Assembly: GCA_903954065.1 (NCBI GenBank)
Contig: CAJBME010000301.1
Span: 1 to 64,000, forward strand
Direction of reading: 5' to 3'
Source of the DNA: an uncultured bacterium
Lineage (GTDB): Bacteria > Verrucomicrobiota > Verrucomicrobiia > Verrucomicrobiales > V1-33
DNA: 64,000 nucleotides
Positions 37,914 to 47,464 of this stretch are shown here, piece after piece (positions within the stretch are counted from its first letter, which is position 1; every line of letters begins with the position of its first letter). Under the pieces are notes generated by a model. That model worked only from the letters and a program-made list of their open reading frames with translations, did no database searches and had not been told where the DNA came from. A program made the translations under genes and the position numbers.

Positions 37914-40900
37914 TCAAGGAACGCGGACGGCCATTTTAGTTGATCCGTCGGGCAGGGTGAGGGTCACCCGGTCCGGATCAGCTGTGGTCGTGATGAGAGC
38001 TTCTTGTCTTCCATAATCCATGGAGAGCAACGCTTTGCCGGCCGCTGCTTCCATGATGATCCACCGGTCGCCCGGATGGGCCGACGGCCCGATGACACCG
38101 CGCGGCTGCAAGGAAAAACTCCGCCCGTCCTCCGCCTTCCAGCTTCCGAGCAGCTTGGATTTGAGGGCCAGTAGCAAAGCGGCCTCCTCGGGGGCGCCCC
38201 ATTCCATGAGAATCGGCAGGCCGCGCTGCAGGTCCCGTTCGGTAAACCATCGTTCTTCGCCGGATTTGAAGACGAGCTGGCTGCCTGGTAAACCGGTGCG
38301 CCGTTCGCGGGGCGACCCCTGGGTCCACGGCTCGCCGGTCACCCAATGCCACGAATCCTGCCGGGATGTTCGCCAGCCACCCAGATGAGCGCGCTCGATC
38401 GGATTGGTCTGCGGGATGACGGAGCTGCGCACAAAGGCCTCCTCCTCCGCGTCAGCCAATGTCGCGAGATACCCGCCCCAGCTGACCGCCAGATTTCTGG
38501 CTTCCGAACGGGTGTATTCTCCGGGGAGAAAATAAAACCACCGGCCTTTCCATTCAATACTGCCCGGAGGAGGCCCCACGGCCCCTGCTTTCATCCACGG
38601 CCCCAAATTCAAGTTCTGCCATTCCGTCCATTGCTGGGTGCGCCGGATCAGTAGCTCTCGCCAGGACGAGTCAAACCACCGCTCCGAAGCCAGCTTTTCT
38701 AATAGACCGGAAAGCGTCTTCAACGCGGCATCCAGCTCGCCATTCATGGCTAGCTCGTCAGCCTCCCTGAAAGGCATCGTCGAGGCTGTAATCATCCTCG
38801 CTTGCCGTAATGATGCCGCTCCAGCAACAAGGTCCACCGCGTCAGACTCGAGACGTACCGTGTCGATAACCGCCCCATCGAGAAAGTTTAAGGTCTCGAG
38901 AAGACTGTCTGTGGCAGTAAAATTTTCCAGTCCGGGAAAGTCGCGCAGCGCGGTGTCCGGTTCTCCTTGTTGCCCGTGCCAGTGCAGCAAGGTCAGCCGC
39001 CGTTGATCGAGCAGCGGGCGCAGTGAGGGTGGTTTCACCGGCGACTGGGCATTAAAAAGCGCATTCTGGCCGACCACGAGAATGCGCAACGGGCATTCCG
39101 CCAATGGATCGAGTGAAACCACTGGTCCGTCGAGGACGGCCCAGATGACCGGTTGTCCAGCGAGTGGGCTCAGGTCCAGCGGGACCTCAGGGGAGGCGTT
39201 GAAAGTGACGATGCCATGACCGCGGAGCGGCTCGATGGATCGGATATCCGGTCTTCGGCTGATATCGACGTAGGTGTTTTCGGGGGATACGAGAACATGA
39301 ACCCGCGGGCGCCGGTCTGTGCCTCCGCCCCACGCGTCAGCCACGGCCTGGAGGCGGGCTGAGCGATCGAGCAGCAGGGGAGTTTTTTCATCGAGCACGA
39401 TGCGGAATCCCCGGCCGGTGTGCCCGTTGTTGTGGGGTGATGTTAAGGGGCGCGGGTAGGCGGTGGTTTTCGTTTCTTGTCCGCGGGTGGAAGAGGCCTG
39501 CACGGTGCGTTTGTGCGGATCTTCTTGCGATCGTTCGATGGTCCATTCTTCGAGGCGCGAGCCAGGTGCGCCGGGGGTGGTGGGCGGGATGTTTCGCAAG
39601 CCGAAGGACCATTCGCTTTTTCCGGGCAGGCGGTATTCCTGGCCTGGTTTCAAGGTGCCGGTGGCCCGGGCTTTGCGGGTCATCCATTCGCAGAAATCGT
39701 GAGCATCTTCCCAGCTGACGCAGGTGACGGGTTCGCTGTCTATGGCCGGCTGCCCCGGCATTTCCCAATTGAGAATCGTGCCCAATGGATCACCGACTCG
39801 TTCCTCCCATTGTGCGGGTGAGGCGATCCGGCCGGTTTCGACCACGAATTGGCGGTATTGTCCGACGGTGGTTTCGAATTCGGCCATTGAGACCCACGGG
39901 CTTTGGGTCAGTGGTCGCAGGACATGACCGAGGAATGTCCGGTGGATGGTTTCGTTCGGTCCGGTGGCGGCAGCGGCCGGGGCGGCGGCGGGCCCGGACA
40001 TTCGGGGTGGGAGTCGGTTGGTGACGGCATAGACGGCGGCCACCGATCCGGCGACGGCGAGGATGGCGGCGGCGGTGCGGGTCGCGGGGTGAGCCCAGAG
40101 GCCGGCGCGGCCGTGGCGCGGGCAGGCGAGAATCTCTTTTCGCAGCGCTTCGGCCGACGGGGTTCGCTCTTCCGGGTCGTTAGCCAGGGCATGGCGTACC
40201 ACTTTGTCGATGGTCGGGCTGACGCCGGCGACCGCGGAAGGATGGGAGAAGGCGCCGCGGGGCAGGGACCCGGTCAACAGCTGGTAAAGCAGGACCCCGG
40301 CGCCGTAAAGGTCCACGCGGTAGTCGCCCGCTAGACCGTCGCGTTGTTCGGGGGCCATGTAATCGTAGGTCCCCATCAGCTGTCCGGTCTGGGTCATCAG
40401 GACCACGCTTTCGCGCGGAGTGGCGCCGGGTAGCGAGGACCGAGCCAATCCGAAATCCGCCAGTTTGACGGCGCCATCGCTGGTCAGCAGGACATTGGCG
40501 GGTTTGAGGTCGCGATGAACCAGTGACTGGCTGTGCGCATAACTCAGGGCCTGGCAGAGCTGGTCCATGATGTGCACGGTTCTGGGCCACGGCACAACTG
40601 GCTGGTTTCGTTTGCGGTCTACCGAGGCCCGCGCTTCCTGAATCAGATCAGCGAGGTTGGTGCCCTCGATGTATTCCATGATCAGGTAGAGGTGGCCCTG
40701 ATCACTTTCGCCCAATCCATACAGCCGGACGATGTGCGCATGCTCGAGCTTGGCGAGAATCCATGCTTCCCGTTCAAATCGCTGGCGAAAATCCGGTTTC
40801 CGCCCGAGTTCGGGCGGCAGGAGTTTGATGGCTACCCGTCGACCCAGCCGCGTTTCGGTGGCCAGATACACGGCACCCATGCCACCCCGGCCGAGCATTT

Positions 40901-41099
40901 TTTCGACAGTATAGCCGACGAGCAAATGATTCAGCTCCTCCGGAGTGGGCGCCTCCCATTCAAAGCCGAGGCTCGGCTGGCCGGTTTCCTCGAAAATTCC
41001 CGCCACCAACCGTCGGGCGTCGAGGCCGGCCAGCAACGGCTGGCGGACGGCCGTGGGCGGACGGTTGGAGTCGTGGGAAGGAGGTGTGATTTCGGCCAT
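37914..41099 (-). CDS. Transmembrane Ser/Thr kinase with pseudo-FGE and C-type-lectin-like regions (A)
   Basis: 1061 residues, same plan as its downstream neighbour. Kinase domain ~62-330: LGRGGMGAVYLA, VAIKLLPPEL, LVHRDLKPANVLL, LADFGLA, YMAPEQRDG. Membrane helix ~345-366. FGE-like domain ~383-570 (VSMAEFETTVGQYRQF, VSWEDAHDFCEWM, GRGFRIVLDEK) lacking the catalytic Cys pair. C-type-lectin-like domain ~846-970 (GGYLATLADAEEEAFVRSSV, WHWVTGEPW). C-terminal beta domain ending LPDGSTKMAVRVP. The kinase faces the cytoplasm and the rest probably the periplasm. It begins 24 bases after the secreted protein gene. The two kinases are a tandem duplication that has diverged most in the linker parts. 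Confidence 0.9.
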   Translation of the reverse strand: MAEITPPSHDSNRPPTAVRQPLLAGLDARRLVAGIFEETGQPSLGFEWEAPTPEELNHLLVGYTVEKMLGRGGMGAVYLATETRLGRRVAIKLLPPELGRKPDFRQRFEREAWILAKLEHAHIVRLYGLGESDQGHLYLIMEYIEGTNLADLIQEARASVDRKRNQPVVPWPRTVHIMDQLCQALSYAHSQSLVHRDLKPANVLLTSDGAVKLADFGLARSSLPGATPRESVVLMTQTGQLMGTYDYMAPEQRDGLAGDYRVDLYGAGVLLYQLLTGSLPRGAFSHPSAVAGVSPTIDKVVRHALANDPEERTPSAEALRKEILACPRHGRAGLWAHPATRTAAAILAVAGSVAAVYAVTNRLPPRMSGPAAAPAAAATGPNETIHRTFLGHVLRPLTQSPWVSMAEFETTVGQYRQFVVETGRIASPAQWEERVGDPLGTILNWEMPGQPAIDSEPVTCVSWEDAHDFCEWMTRKARATGTLKPGQEYRLPGKSEWSFGLRNIPPTTPGAPGSRLEEWTIERSQEDPHKRTVQASSTRGQETKTTAYPRPLTSPHNNGHTGRGFRIVLDEKTPLLLDRSARLQAVADAWGGGTDRRPRVHVLVSPENTYVDISRRPDIRSIEPLRGHGIVTFNASPEVPLDLSPLAGQPVIWAVLDGPVVSLDPLAECPLRILVVGQNALFNAQSPVKPPSLRPLLDQRRLTLLHWHGQQGEPDTALRDFPGLENFTATDSLLETLNFLDGAVIDTVRLESDAVDLVAGAASLRQARMITASTMPFREADELAMNGELDAALKTLSGLLEKLASERWFDSSWRELLIRRTQQWTEWQNLNLGPWMKAGAVGPPPGSIEWKGRWFYFLPGEYTRSEARNLAVSWGGYLATLADAEEEAFVRSSVIPQTNPIERAHLGGWRTSRQDSWHWVTGEPWTQGSPRERRTGLPGSQLVFKSGEERWFTERDLQRGLPILMEWGAPEEAALLLALKSKLLGSWKAEDGRSFSLQPRGVIGPSAHPGDRWIIMEAAAGKALLSMDYGRQEALITTTADPDRVTLTLPDGSTKMAVRVP

Positions 41100-41123
41100 G
41101 CGGAACGAAGGATCGGAGCTGGG

Positions 41124-42188
41124 TCATGGCTGACGCCGCACCCGTGCGTAGAAACTAGGTGTTCCGGCGGGTGGAGCGGGGACTTTAAAGCGCGCGCTTA
41201 ATTCACCGGGCTGACCGGTGTGGCGGCTGGTTTCGTGGGCGGTCCACGTCAGCATGTCGGTCGAGACTTCCACGATGTCGGTGCGGCCCGGGGACGGCCG
41301 CCAGACCATTTCAAATCCATCCGGGCCCGGGGCTGGCAGCGGACTGAGGAGCTCGAGCGGACCGCTCCATGGCAGGACGTCAGCCCAGCCGGCTCCGACC
41401 CGGATTTCATCGACCAGCCAGCTGGCGGCCGGTGATGCCCCCAGCAGCGCGCCGGCGCCAATGCGCATGCCGGTGAGCTCGGCCCATTCCGCAAAATCAC
41501 TGGCTTCCGCGCCCGCGGTGTTCGCCGACGTGAACGACAGGCCGTCGGCTTCCGCCGGGACGGTCCCGAGGGGCGGGTTGATCCAGAAGGTGTATCGCTC
41601 GACTTCACTCCCGAGATGATTGAGCTCGATTCTGCCCAGCAGCAGCGACGTCTGGCTGGTGGGAACGGCGCTCAGGGCCACCCGGCGGCCGTTGTTGGAA
41701 GCCCGGTTGTAAAGTGACCAACCTGATGGGTTTTCGCTCGACGACGTCCCGAGGGCAAAAGCTTCTTCTTCGTCTTTGTTGCTGTCAGGTGGCTGGACGA
41801 CGTCATCCGGCACCATGAACGCGAGATTAATGAAACGGCGAGCATCTCCCGCTGTTTGCTGCCCGAGCAAGGAAACCCACAACGCCGGTCCCTGATGACT
41901 CGAGAGATCGAGCGGAGTCCGATGCCGGACTTCCTTTTCTTCTTCTGAGGTGTCGACCAGCACTTTGGCTCCGGCCGTGAGTAGCTCTCGGCTCTCCGAA
42001 TCCCGATAGGACAGGCTGCCTGCGACCACATCCGCGTCCGACCCGGGGAAACGAACAGTCGCCCACAGGGGCGCTGCCGTCAGCGCATCTTCCCCAAGAT
42101 CATAATCAAATGGTTCGTAAAAATACGGTTGAGCCCCCGCCATCAAAGTGGACGCTACCAGTGTAGGCAGAAATATGGATAAATTCAT
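41124..42188 (-). CDS. Secreted protein with C-terminal YRV-type module
   Basis: 354 residues with a signal peptide (MNLSIFLPTLVASTLMAGA). The mature start, YFYEPFDYDLGEDAL, is typical of PVC exported proteins. The body looks like a concanavalin-type beta sandwich (RHRTPLDLSSHQGPALWVSL, SLLLGRIELNHLG, SWLVDEIRVG). The C-terminus (DIVEVSTDMLTWTA, ending SFYARVRRQP) matches the module shared by other secreted proteins in this window. It is the first gene after the operator-like promoter and 24 bases before kinase A, so it may be a ligand or reporter of the kinase pathway. Function unknown. Confidence 0.8.
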   Translation of the reverse strand: MNLSIFLPTLVASTLMAGAQPYFYEPFDYDLGEDALTAAPLWATVRFPGSDADVVAGSLSYRDSESRELLTAGAKVLVDTSEEEKEVRHRTPLDLSSHQGPALWVSLLGQQTAGDARRFINLAFMVPDDVVQPPDSNKDEEEAFALGTSSSENPSGWSLYNRASNNGRRVALSAVPTSQTSLLLGRIELNHLGSEVERYTFWINPPLGTVPAEADGLSFTSANTAGAEASDFAEWAELTGMRIGAGALLGASPAASWLVDEIRVGAGWADVLPWSGPLELLSPLPAPGPDGFEMVWRPSPGRTDIVEVSTDMLTWTAHETSRHTGQPGELSARFKVPAPPAGTPSFYARVRRQP

Positions 42189-42196
42189 TGTGTGGT

Positions 42197-42235
42197 GTGA
42201 CACGCTTTATAGCTAATCCATAATAATCGTGTCAC
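42197..42235 (-). promoter_or_regulatory. Promoter and palindromic operator of the secreted protein-kinase-ECF operon
   Basis: On the minus strand: GTGACA (plus 42230-42235), 18-base spacer, TATAAA (plus 42206-42211), a near-consensus sigma-70 pair. An 8-bp inverted repeat GTGACACG (42197-42204) / CGTGTCAC (42228-42235) places one half-site over the -35 box and the other over the expected start point. This is a classic repressor-operator geometry. The local sequence is AT-rich compared with the rest of the window. Confidence 0.55.
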
Positions 42236-42278
42236 GAGTAAAAATTACCGCCTGCTTGGAATTCATGTTCGGTCTAGA

Positions 42279-43256
42279 ATGAACAGCATGAACGATGCCG
42301 TTTCGCCGCCTCCACCTCCGCCCGAGCCTCCGTCCGGGTTGCCATCTGAGCTTTCGCCTCATTCCGAGCTGCCGCCTGGGCTGACTCCTCCCGCCCCGCC
42401 CACCTTTCCACCCGCCCCGCCCGCCTTTCCACCCGTCCTGCCCGAGTTGCCACCCGCTCCGCCTGAGTTGCCACCCGCTCCGCCTGAGTTGCCACCCGCT
42501 CCGCCTGAGTCGCCGGTGCCGGCTTTTATTCCGTCGCCGGCGGGTGAATCGCAATTTGTTACGGAGGCTGGGATACCCCGTTCTTGGAAGTATCTTGGGC
42601 TGGGGTGTGCCCTAGTGGTGGTGGCGGGGTGTGTGGTGGGAGCGTTGGGAGTTGGGTGGGGGGTGGGCAAAGTGGGTAGTGTCATTTCCCAAGTGAAGGC
42701 GAATCCCGAGAAGTTTACGGCGGAAATGATGGTCAAGGCGGATCCGACTCTGGAATTGATTACTTCGAATGAGGCCGCTGGCGAGATAACATTTCGTAAC
42801 ACGCAGAGTGGCGAGATTGTCACATTGAGTTATGCAGAGGCGGCCCAAGGCTCAGGCCTGCTGAGTGGCGTTGGTTCGCAGGCTGATACCACGGCCTTGA
42901 CCGCGGCGGCATCGACGGCTGCCGCGGCGCTGCCTGATTGGTTTCCCTTGATGGACGGGCTGACGCTCAGTCCGGCGGTGATCCGATCGTCGACGGCGGC
43001 GCATGACTCCATTCGGCTGAGCGGCACGACGACCGCTACGACGGAGGAGGTGGTGACTTTTTTCAATGACGAGCTTGATGCGCGCGGTTTCACGGTGAGC
43101 CGCCAGTCGCAACGGGCCGATGGGTCGACGATGGAGCTGGTGGAAGCCAGTGAAGCCTCCATGGGGCGTCACGTCACCATCACGGTTTCTCGTCCGGAGG
43201 CCACCGCTCCGGCCATGATCATTTTGACGATCGAGGAACCACCCGCCTCCCGCTGA
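42279..43256 (+). CDS. Membrane protein with proline-rich N-terminal repeats
   Basis: 325 residues. Residues ~8-85 are almost pure Pro/Leu/Glu/Ala, including three exact 7-residue repeats ELPPAPP. One membrane helix lies at ~103-130 (LGLGCALVVVAGCVVGALGVG). The C-terminal half (~135-325) has a small domain around WFPLMDGLTLSPAV and TTTATTEEVVTFFNDELDARGFTVS, reminiscent of periplasmic or secreted DUF domains of PVC bacteria. I do not recognise a named family. The Pro-rich cytoplasmic tail could bind GYF- or SH3-like domains. It is divergent from the kinase/ECF operon across a 90-base spacer. Confidence 0.8.
   Translation: MNSMNDAVSPPPPPPEPPSGLPSELSPHSELPPGLTPPAPPTFPPAPPAFPPVLPELPPAPPELPPAPPELPPAPPESPVPAFIPSPAGESQFVTEAGIPRSWKYLGLGCALVVVAGCVVGALGVGWGVGKVGSVISQVKANPEKFTAEMMVKADPTLELITSNEAAGEITFRNTQSGEIVTLSYAEAAQGSGLLSGVGSQADTTALTAAASTAAAALPDWFPLMDGLTLSPAVIRSSTAAHDSIRLSGTTTATTEEVVTFFNDELDARGFTVSRQSQRADGSTMELVEASEASMGRHVTITVSRPEATAPAMIILTIEEPPASR
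42444..42506 (+). repeat. 21-bp tandem repeat within the Pro-rich gene
   Basis: Three identical 21-bp units, each encoding ELPPAPP. Identity at the DNA level points to recent expansion or homogenisation. Confidence 0.9.
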
Positions 43257-43352
43257 TCCGGCGAAAAAACTCGCTTTGGGTGCGGTGAGGTGCGATGCGC
43301 GTCTCGCTGCCACGGACGGCGGCGGGGCTGCGCCGCGGCTGGGGGCGGCGGC

Positions 43353-44150
43353 TCAGTTAGTGGCCACCTTGGCCAGCAGGCCGCGGGCACGCACGGTGGA
43401 CAGGGTCCAGTGATAGAATAGTCCGGCCAGCAGCAGGCACACGGCATTGAGGAGGGCGGCCCAGGCAAAGTGTGACCAGGAAAACCCGGCTCCTGCCATG
43501 ACGCCGCGCATACCTTCGAAGACGTGGGTGCTGGGAAGGGCGAGGGCGATCCATTGCAGCCAGCCAGGCATGATGGAGACTGGATAATACACGGCGGTCA
43601 GCGGCTGGATGAGGAAGGGCACGGCCCAGGCGAGGCTTTCGGCGGCCTGTCCAAAACGCATGATGAGGGCGGTGGCAAAGATGCCGATGGCCCAGCCGAA
43701 AAGGAGCAAGGATCCGAAGAATGGTACCAAGGACGGCCCGATATCGAGTAAGTTGAAACTGAAGAATATCCACGATAGCGCCCACAGGATGAGCACGGTG
43801 ATGGCGATGCGCACGAGGCCCACGCCAAAGGCGGAAGCTAGGTATTCAATCGGGCGCACGGGGGCTACGAAAATATTGAGCAAATTTCGGGTCCAGACGT
43901 CCTCCAAAAACGAGATGGCCACGCCCTGTTGCGACCGAAACATAACGTCCCAGAAAATCACACCACCCAACATCCACGTAAATGGACCCGCCTCGGCCAC
44001 ACCCATTCTGCCTTCGAGATAACGGGTGAGAAACCCCCAGGTGACCAACTCCATTGTGGGCCAGAAAATAACCTCGGCGAGGCGAACCCAGTTCCGCGTG
44101 TACAGGAACAGGTAACGGCAGACCAGGGCGAAAACGATGCGGAAGTTCAT
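43353..44150 (-). CDS. ABC-2 type transporter permease
   Basis: 265 residues with about six membrane helices (PFTWMLGGVIFWDVMFR, ITVLILWALSWIFFSF, SLLLFGWAIGIFATALIM, WLQWIALALPSTHVFEGMRG). The pattern of residues 40-130 is that of NodJ/ABC-2 export permeases that move polysaccharides, lipids or drugs. ATG 44150 is chosen; it lies 28 bases after the ATPase stop on the same strand. Together they make a complete minimal exporter with one ATPase and one permease. Substrate unknown. Confidence 0.9.
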   Translation of the reverse strand: MNFRIVFALVCRYLFLYTRNWVRLAEVIFWPTMELVTWGFLTRYLEGRMGVAEAGPFTWMLGGVIFWDVMFRSQQGVAISFLEDVWTRNLLNIFVAPVRPIEYLASAFGVGLVRIAITVLILWALSWIFFSFNLLDIGPSLVPFFGSLLLFGWAIGIFATALIMRFGQAAESLAWAVPFLIQPLTAVYYPVSIMPGWLQWIALALPSTHVFEGMRGVMAGAGFSWSHFAWAALLNAVCLLLAGLFYHWTLSTVRARGLLAKVATN

Positions 44151-44178
44151 GCGTGGATCGACTCTCTCAGCGGTGGGT

Positions 44179-44946
44179 TTACTTCGCGGTTTTGGCGGCG
44201 CCAAAGACATCGCCGGCTTCGCTGCGGGCGATTTGGATAAAAACGTCTTCGAGGGACTCCTGCTGGAAAAGCGTCATGACGGCCGTCGGGGTGCCTTCGG
44301 CGACGACTCGACCTTTATGAATGAAAAGCAGGCGGTCACAGACCTCCTCGATGTCCCGCATATTATGCGAAGTATAGATGATGGCGGTGCGCTGGGCTTG
44401 CTGGCGGCTGCGCACAAATTTCCGCACTTTGTCTGAGATGTCGGGATCGAGGCTGGCGGTGGGTTCGTCCAGCAGGAGGAGTTCGGGATCGTTGAGGAAC
44501 GCTTTGCACAACTGGACGCGGGTGGCTTCTCCAGCCGACAATTGTCCGGTGACGCGGGACCGGAGGTGGGGGATTTCCAGCAGTTCCAGCAGTTCCGTGA
44601 TTTTTGCCTTATGATTTTTGACGCCGTAAATTTGGGCAAACGTCCACAAATTTTGGCCGACGGTCAGGTTGCCGGGCAGCGAGACGTAGGCGGAGGCGAA
44701 GTTGCAGCGTTTGAGGATGTCCACTCGGTTGGGCATGAGTTCCTGGCCGAAGACGCGCAGGGTGCCGCGGGTGGGGGTGGTCAGTCCGAGCAGGATATTC
44801 AGGGCGGTGGTTTTGCCTGCGCCGTTCACGCCCAGCAGTCCGAGAATCTCGTTGGGCCGGAGCGTGAGCGAGAGGTCCTCCAGCGCCACGGTGGCACCGA
44901 AGGCCTTATGGAGGTGCATCGCTTCGATGACGGGGGCGTCTTTCAT
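44179..44946 (-). CDS. ABC-2 type transporter ATP-binding protein
   Basis: 255 residues. Walker A is GVNGAGKTTAL, the signature motif is LSAGEATRVQL (LSAGE instead of LSGGQ), Walker B is ELLLLDEPTASLDPD, and the H-loop is TSHNMRDIEEVC. It energises export through the permease encoded just downstream. The variant signature motif is common in ABC-2 exporters. It is 70 bases downstream of the EamA gene on the same strand, perhaps in one operon. Confidence 0.94.
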   Translation of the reverse strand: MKDAPVIEAMHLHKAFGATVALEDLSLTLRPNEILGLLGVNGAGKTTALNILLGLTTPTRGTLRVFGQELMPNRVDILKRCNFASAYVSLPGNLTVGQNLWTFAQIYGVKNHKAKITELLELLEIPHLRSRVTGQLSAGEATRVQLCKAFLNDPELLLLDEPTASLDPDISDKVRKFVRSRQQAQRTAIIYTSHNMRDIEEVCDRLLFIHKGRVVAEGTPTAVMTLFQQESLEDVFIQIARSEAGDVFGAAKTAK

Positions 44947-45016
44947 CAGGGGAGCCGGACCTACGAGGGCGCTCCGGGGTTTTTCAACTGCGAATGAGGG
45001 AAAGCGCAGGTTGATT

Positions 45017-45991
45017 TTAGCGGAAGAAGGCGGTGAGACCGACGCCTACGACGGCTAGGGCGGTGCCGAGGCGGGCGCGTGGCGAGATGGTTTCGTTTTC
45101 GATCCACCGGGCCATCGGAATGATCATGAGTGGGGCGGTGGCGGTGATGGCGACCACGAGTGCGCTGCTGTGGAGCACTTGCAGCGCCCATTGCATGGCG
45201 CTGACGCCGATGACCGGGCCGCACAGCGCACTGCCGACCAGCCACAGCGGCAGGTGCCGGCGGTGGCGGCCGGTGCGCGGCAGCCGCGGTTCTAAGGGCG
45301 GGTGCGAGCCGTCTGCGGAGCTGAGCGCGGCGGCGACCGGGTCGTGGCCGCTTGGTCGGCGGTTTCGTTCGCGCCGGGCCTCGAGGAAGCGCACGAGGCC
45401 AAAAGCGAGCAGGGCGACGGCCATGCCACCGGCGACCCGTTGCGCCGTCTGGGCGATCGGGGGAACGGCGAATCCCTCCTGCGCGGCTTGGGCTTGAGCG
45501 ATCCGGCTCAGCACTGCGCCAAACCCCTGACCCCACCCGGCAATGACCGCAAAAACCAAACCTCGTCCCCAGGGCAGCGGCTCGCCCGGCCTGTGCAGGG
45601 CCAGACTGAGCCCGGCCAGAATGACCGTGATGCCGCCCGCCAACTCCCAGCGCAGTGGCGAATGCAACAACCACCAGTCGCCCCACGCCCCAAAGAGGAC
45701 GCCGAAACTCATCATGATAAGGACCGTCAGACGGGCGCCCAGATGAGGGTAGGCCAGAAAGAGCGCCACATCGCCCAGGCCAAATCCAACGACCCCGCTC
45801 AAGACATACCATCCCACCGTTTCGTCACGAATGGACCCCGGAAACCAAACCAGAGTCATCAGCCACAATAAAAGAGTGGCCGGCACAAGCCGCCAAAAGT
45901 TGGCCGAGATGCCGCCCAGCAGTAGGCTGAGCCGCCGTCCGCAAATCGCGGAACAGGCGAAAAAAAAGGTAGCCAGCAGAGCGGGAATCAT
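45017..45991 (-). CDS. EamA/DMT-superfamily permease
   Basis: 324 residues with ten predicted helices in two EamA repeats (first ILLLWLMTLVW region to ~140; second from WLVGSALCGPVIGVSAMQWAL to the C-terminus). A hydrophilic loop of ~60 residues (~185-245) separates them. The family exports amino acids, purines or other small metabolites or imports nucleotide sugars; direction and substrate are unknown here. ATG 45991. Confidence 0.88.
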   Translation of the reverse strand: MIPALLATFFFACSAICGRRLSLLLGGISANFWRLVPATLLLWLMTLVWFPGSIRDETVGWYVLSGVVGFGLGDVALFLAYPHLGARLTVLIMMSFGVLFGAWGDWWLLHSPLRWELAGGITVILAGLSLALHRPGEPLPWGRGLVFAVIAGWGQGFGAVLSRIAQAQAAQEGFAVPPIAQTAQRVAGGMAVALLAFGLVRFLEARRERNRRPSGHDPVAAALSSADGSHPPLEPRLPRTGRHRRHLPLWLVGSALCGPVIGVSAMQWALQVLHSSALVVAITATAPLMIIPMARWIENETISPRARLGTALAVVGVGLTAFFR

Positions 45992-46291
45992 GGGGTGTGC
46001 ACGGGCGTATCAGTGAGACGGCGGTGGCCAGCGGGCGCCGCACCCGCGTCCGGAGGGAAGCGGGTGGCGAGCGGCGAGCCGTTTCATGAGCCGGACCTTT
46101 GATCATCCGTGTTGGGCCAGACATCCAGCGATGATATCAATTCTTTGCTGGGTATTTCGAGCGCGCCTCGCGGTGGCGCCTGGCGGTGGCGGCGCAACGA
46201 AACCGGCACATGGAAGCTATGGCAGGGTGGGTGGGTGTCGCGATAGCATCGGGTTCGACCCAGCTGGCAGACAATTCTTTAGCATCCTGGT
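45992..46291. other. Divergent intergenic region, nothing recognised
   Basis: 300 bases between the EamA gene and the glycosyltransferase. There is a degenerate trace of the intergenic palindrome (GTGGGTGTCG near 46231). A TTCGACC stretch near 46250 looks like a tRNA T-loop but has no matching stem or acceptor. Confidence 0.4.
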
Positions 46292-47464
46292 ATGCAGATC
46301 GCTTTTGTGACTGACACGTTTCCTCCTGACCTCAACGGTGTTTCGTTGACGATGGACCGTTTGCGGACGGGGCTTGAGTCTCGGGGGCACCGGGTGACGG
46401 TGGTGCGGCCGGGTGGTGGTTTGGGGCGGGGGAGAGTGGGGCGTCGCGAGGTGGGGGTGCGGTCGCTGCCGGTTCCTGGGTATCCGGGACTGCGATTTGG
46501 GATGCCGTCGTGGGGCCGACTTTGGCAGCTGTGGTCGGTGGTGCGACCGGACGTGGTGTATGTGGCGACCGAAGGGCCGCTGGGATGGGCGGCGATGGGG
46601 GTGGCCCGGTGGATGGGGATTCCGGTGACCTCCGGCTTTCACACCAACTTTCACGAATATCTACATGTGCGCGGGTTGTCCCGCCTTCAGCCGCTGGCAC
46701 TGCGTTACCTCCGGCTCTTGCACAACAACACGGCGCTGACGCTGGCGCCGTCGCAGGATGTGGTGCGACAACTCCGCGCCCACGGGTTCAAAAACCTTGA
46801 AATCCTGAGCCGTGGGGTGGCGGCCGACCTGTTCACTCCGGCGCGCCGCGATGCCTCCCTGCGCGCGGCTTGGGGCGTGCGCGACGGGGCCCGGCCGGCT
46901 CCGGTTTTTATGCTGGTCGGACGCCTGGCCCCGGAGAAAAACCTGCCATTTGCGCTGGAGACGCTGGAAAAACTGACGGACGGGCGCGGTCATTGCGTGG
47001 TCGTCGGCGATGGTCCGGATCGGGCGGCGCTGGAATCGCGATTTCGTTTTGCCCGCTTCACGGGCGCTCTGCGCGGAGAAGAACTGGCCCGCCACTTTGC
47101 CTCCGCCGATGTGCTGCTCTTCCCCAGTCTGACCGAAACATTCGGCAACGTGTTGCTCGAAGGCCTCGCCAGTGGACTACTGATCCTCGGTTTTGATTAT
47201 GCGGCCGCCGGTGAGTACGTGGTGGACGGCGAGAACGGCTGGAAGGTGCCATGGGGCGACCATCAGGCCTTTGCCGGGCGCATGGCGGCGGCCCTCGCTT
47301 TGCCGGCCGCGCAGCGGGGAGTGCTCGGTTCGGCCGCTCGCCGCACAGCCGAGGGGCTCGGCTGGGATCGTATTGTTGGCCGTTTCGAGGGGCTTTTGAT
47401 GGCCGCGTCGTCCTCGCCAAATCCTCTTTCCTCCGTATACTCACCCATACCGACCGCCGCATGA
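46292..47464 (+). CDS. GT4-family glycosyltransferase (MgtA-like)
   Basis: 390 residues, GT-B fold. N-terminal nucleotide-sugar domain start: TDTFPPDLNGVSLTMDRLRTGL. It continues with SLPVPGYPGLRFGMPSWG and TSGFHTNFHEYL. C-terminal donor-binding motifs: FMLVGRLAPEKNL, VVVGDGPDR and SLTETFGNVLLEG, with the EX7E-type Glu residues. Nearest known relatives are mannosyl- or glucosyltransferases that build glycolipids. Its stop overlaps the start of the phosphoesterase by 4 bases (ATGA), so the two are translationally coupled. A role in envelope glycolipid synthesis is inferred. Confidence 0.92.
   Translation: MQIAFVTDTFPPDLNGVSLTMDRLRTGLESRGHRVTVVRPGGGLGRGRVGRREVGVRSLPVPGYPGLRFGMPSWGRLWQLWSVVRPDVVYVATEGPLGWAAMGVARWMGIPVTSGFHTNFHEYLHVRGLSRLQPLALRYLRLLHNNTALTLAPSQDVVRQLRAHGFKNLEILSRGVAADLFTPARRDASLRAAWGVRDGARPAPVFMLVGRLAPEKNLPFALETLEKLTDGRGHCVVVGDGPDRAALESRFRFARFTGALRGEELARHFASADVLLFPSLTETFGNVLLEGLASGLLILGFDYAAAGEYVVDGENGWKVPWGDHQAFAGRMAAALALPAAQRGVLGSAARRTAEGLGWDRIVGRFEGLLMAASSSPNPLSSVYSPIPTAA

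Noticed and set aside
46240..46260. TTCGACC stretch resembling a tRNA T-loop
   Set aside because: The flanking 5-bp T-stem does not pair and no acceptor, D or anticodon arm is found upstream.
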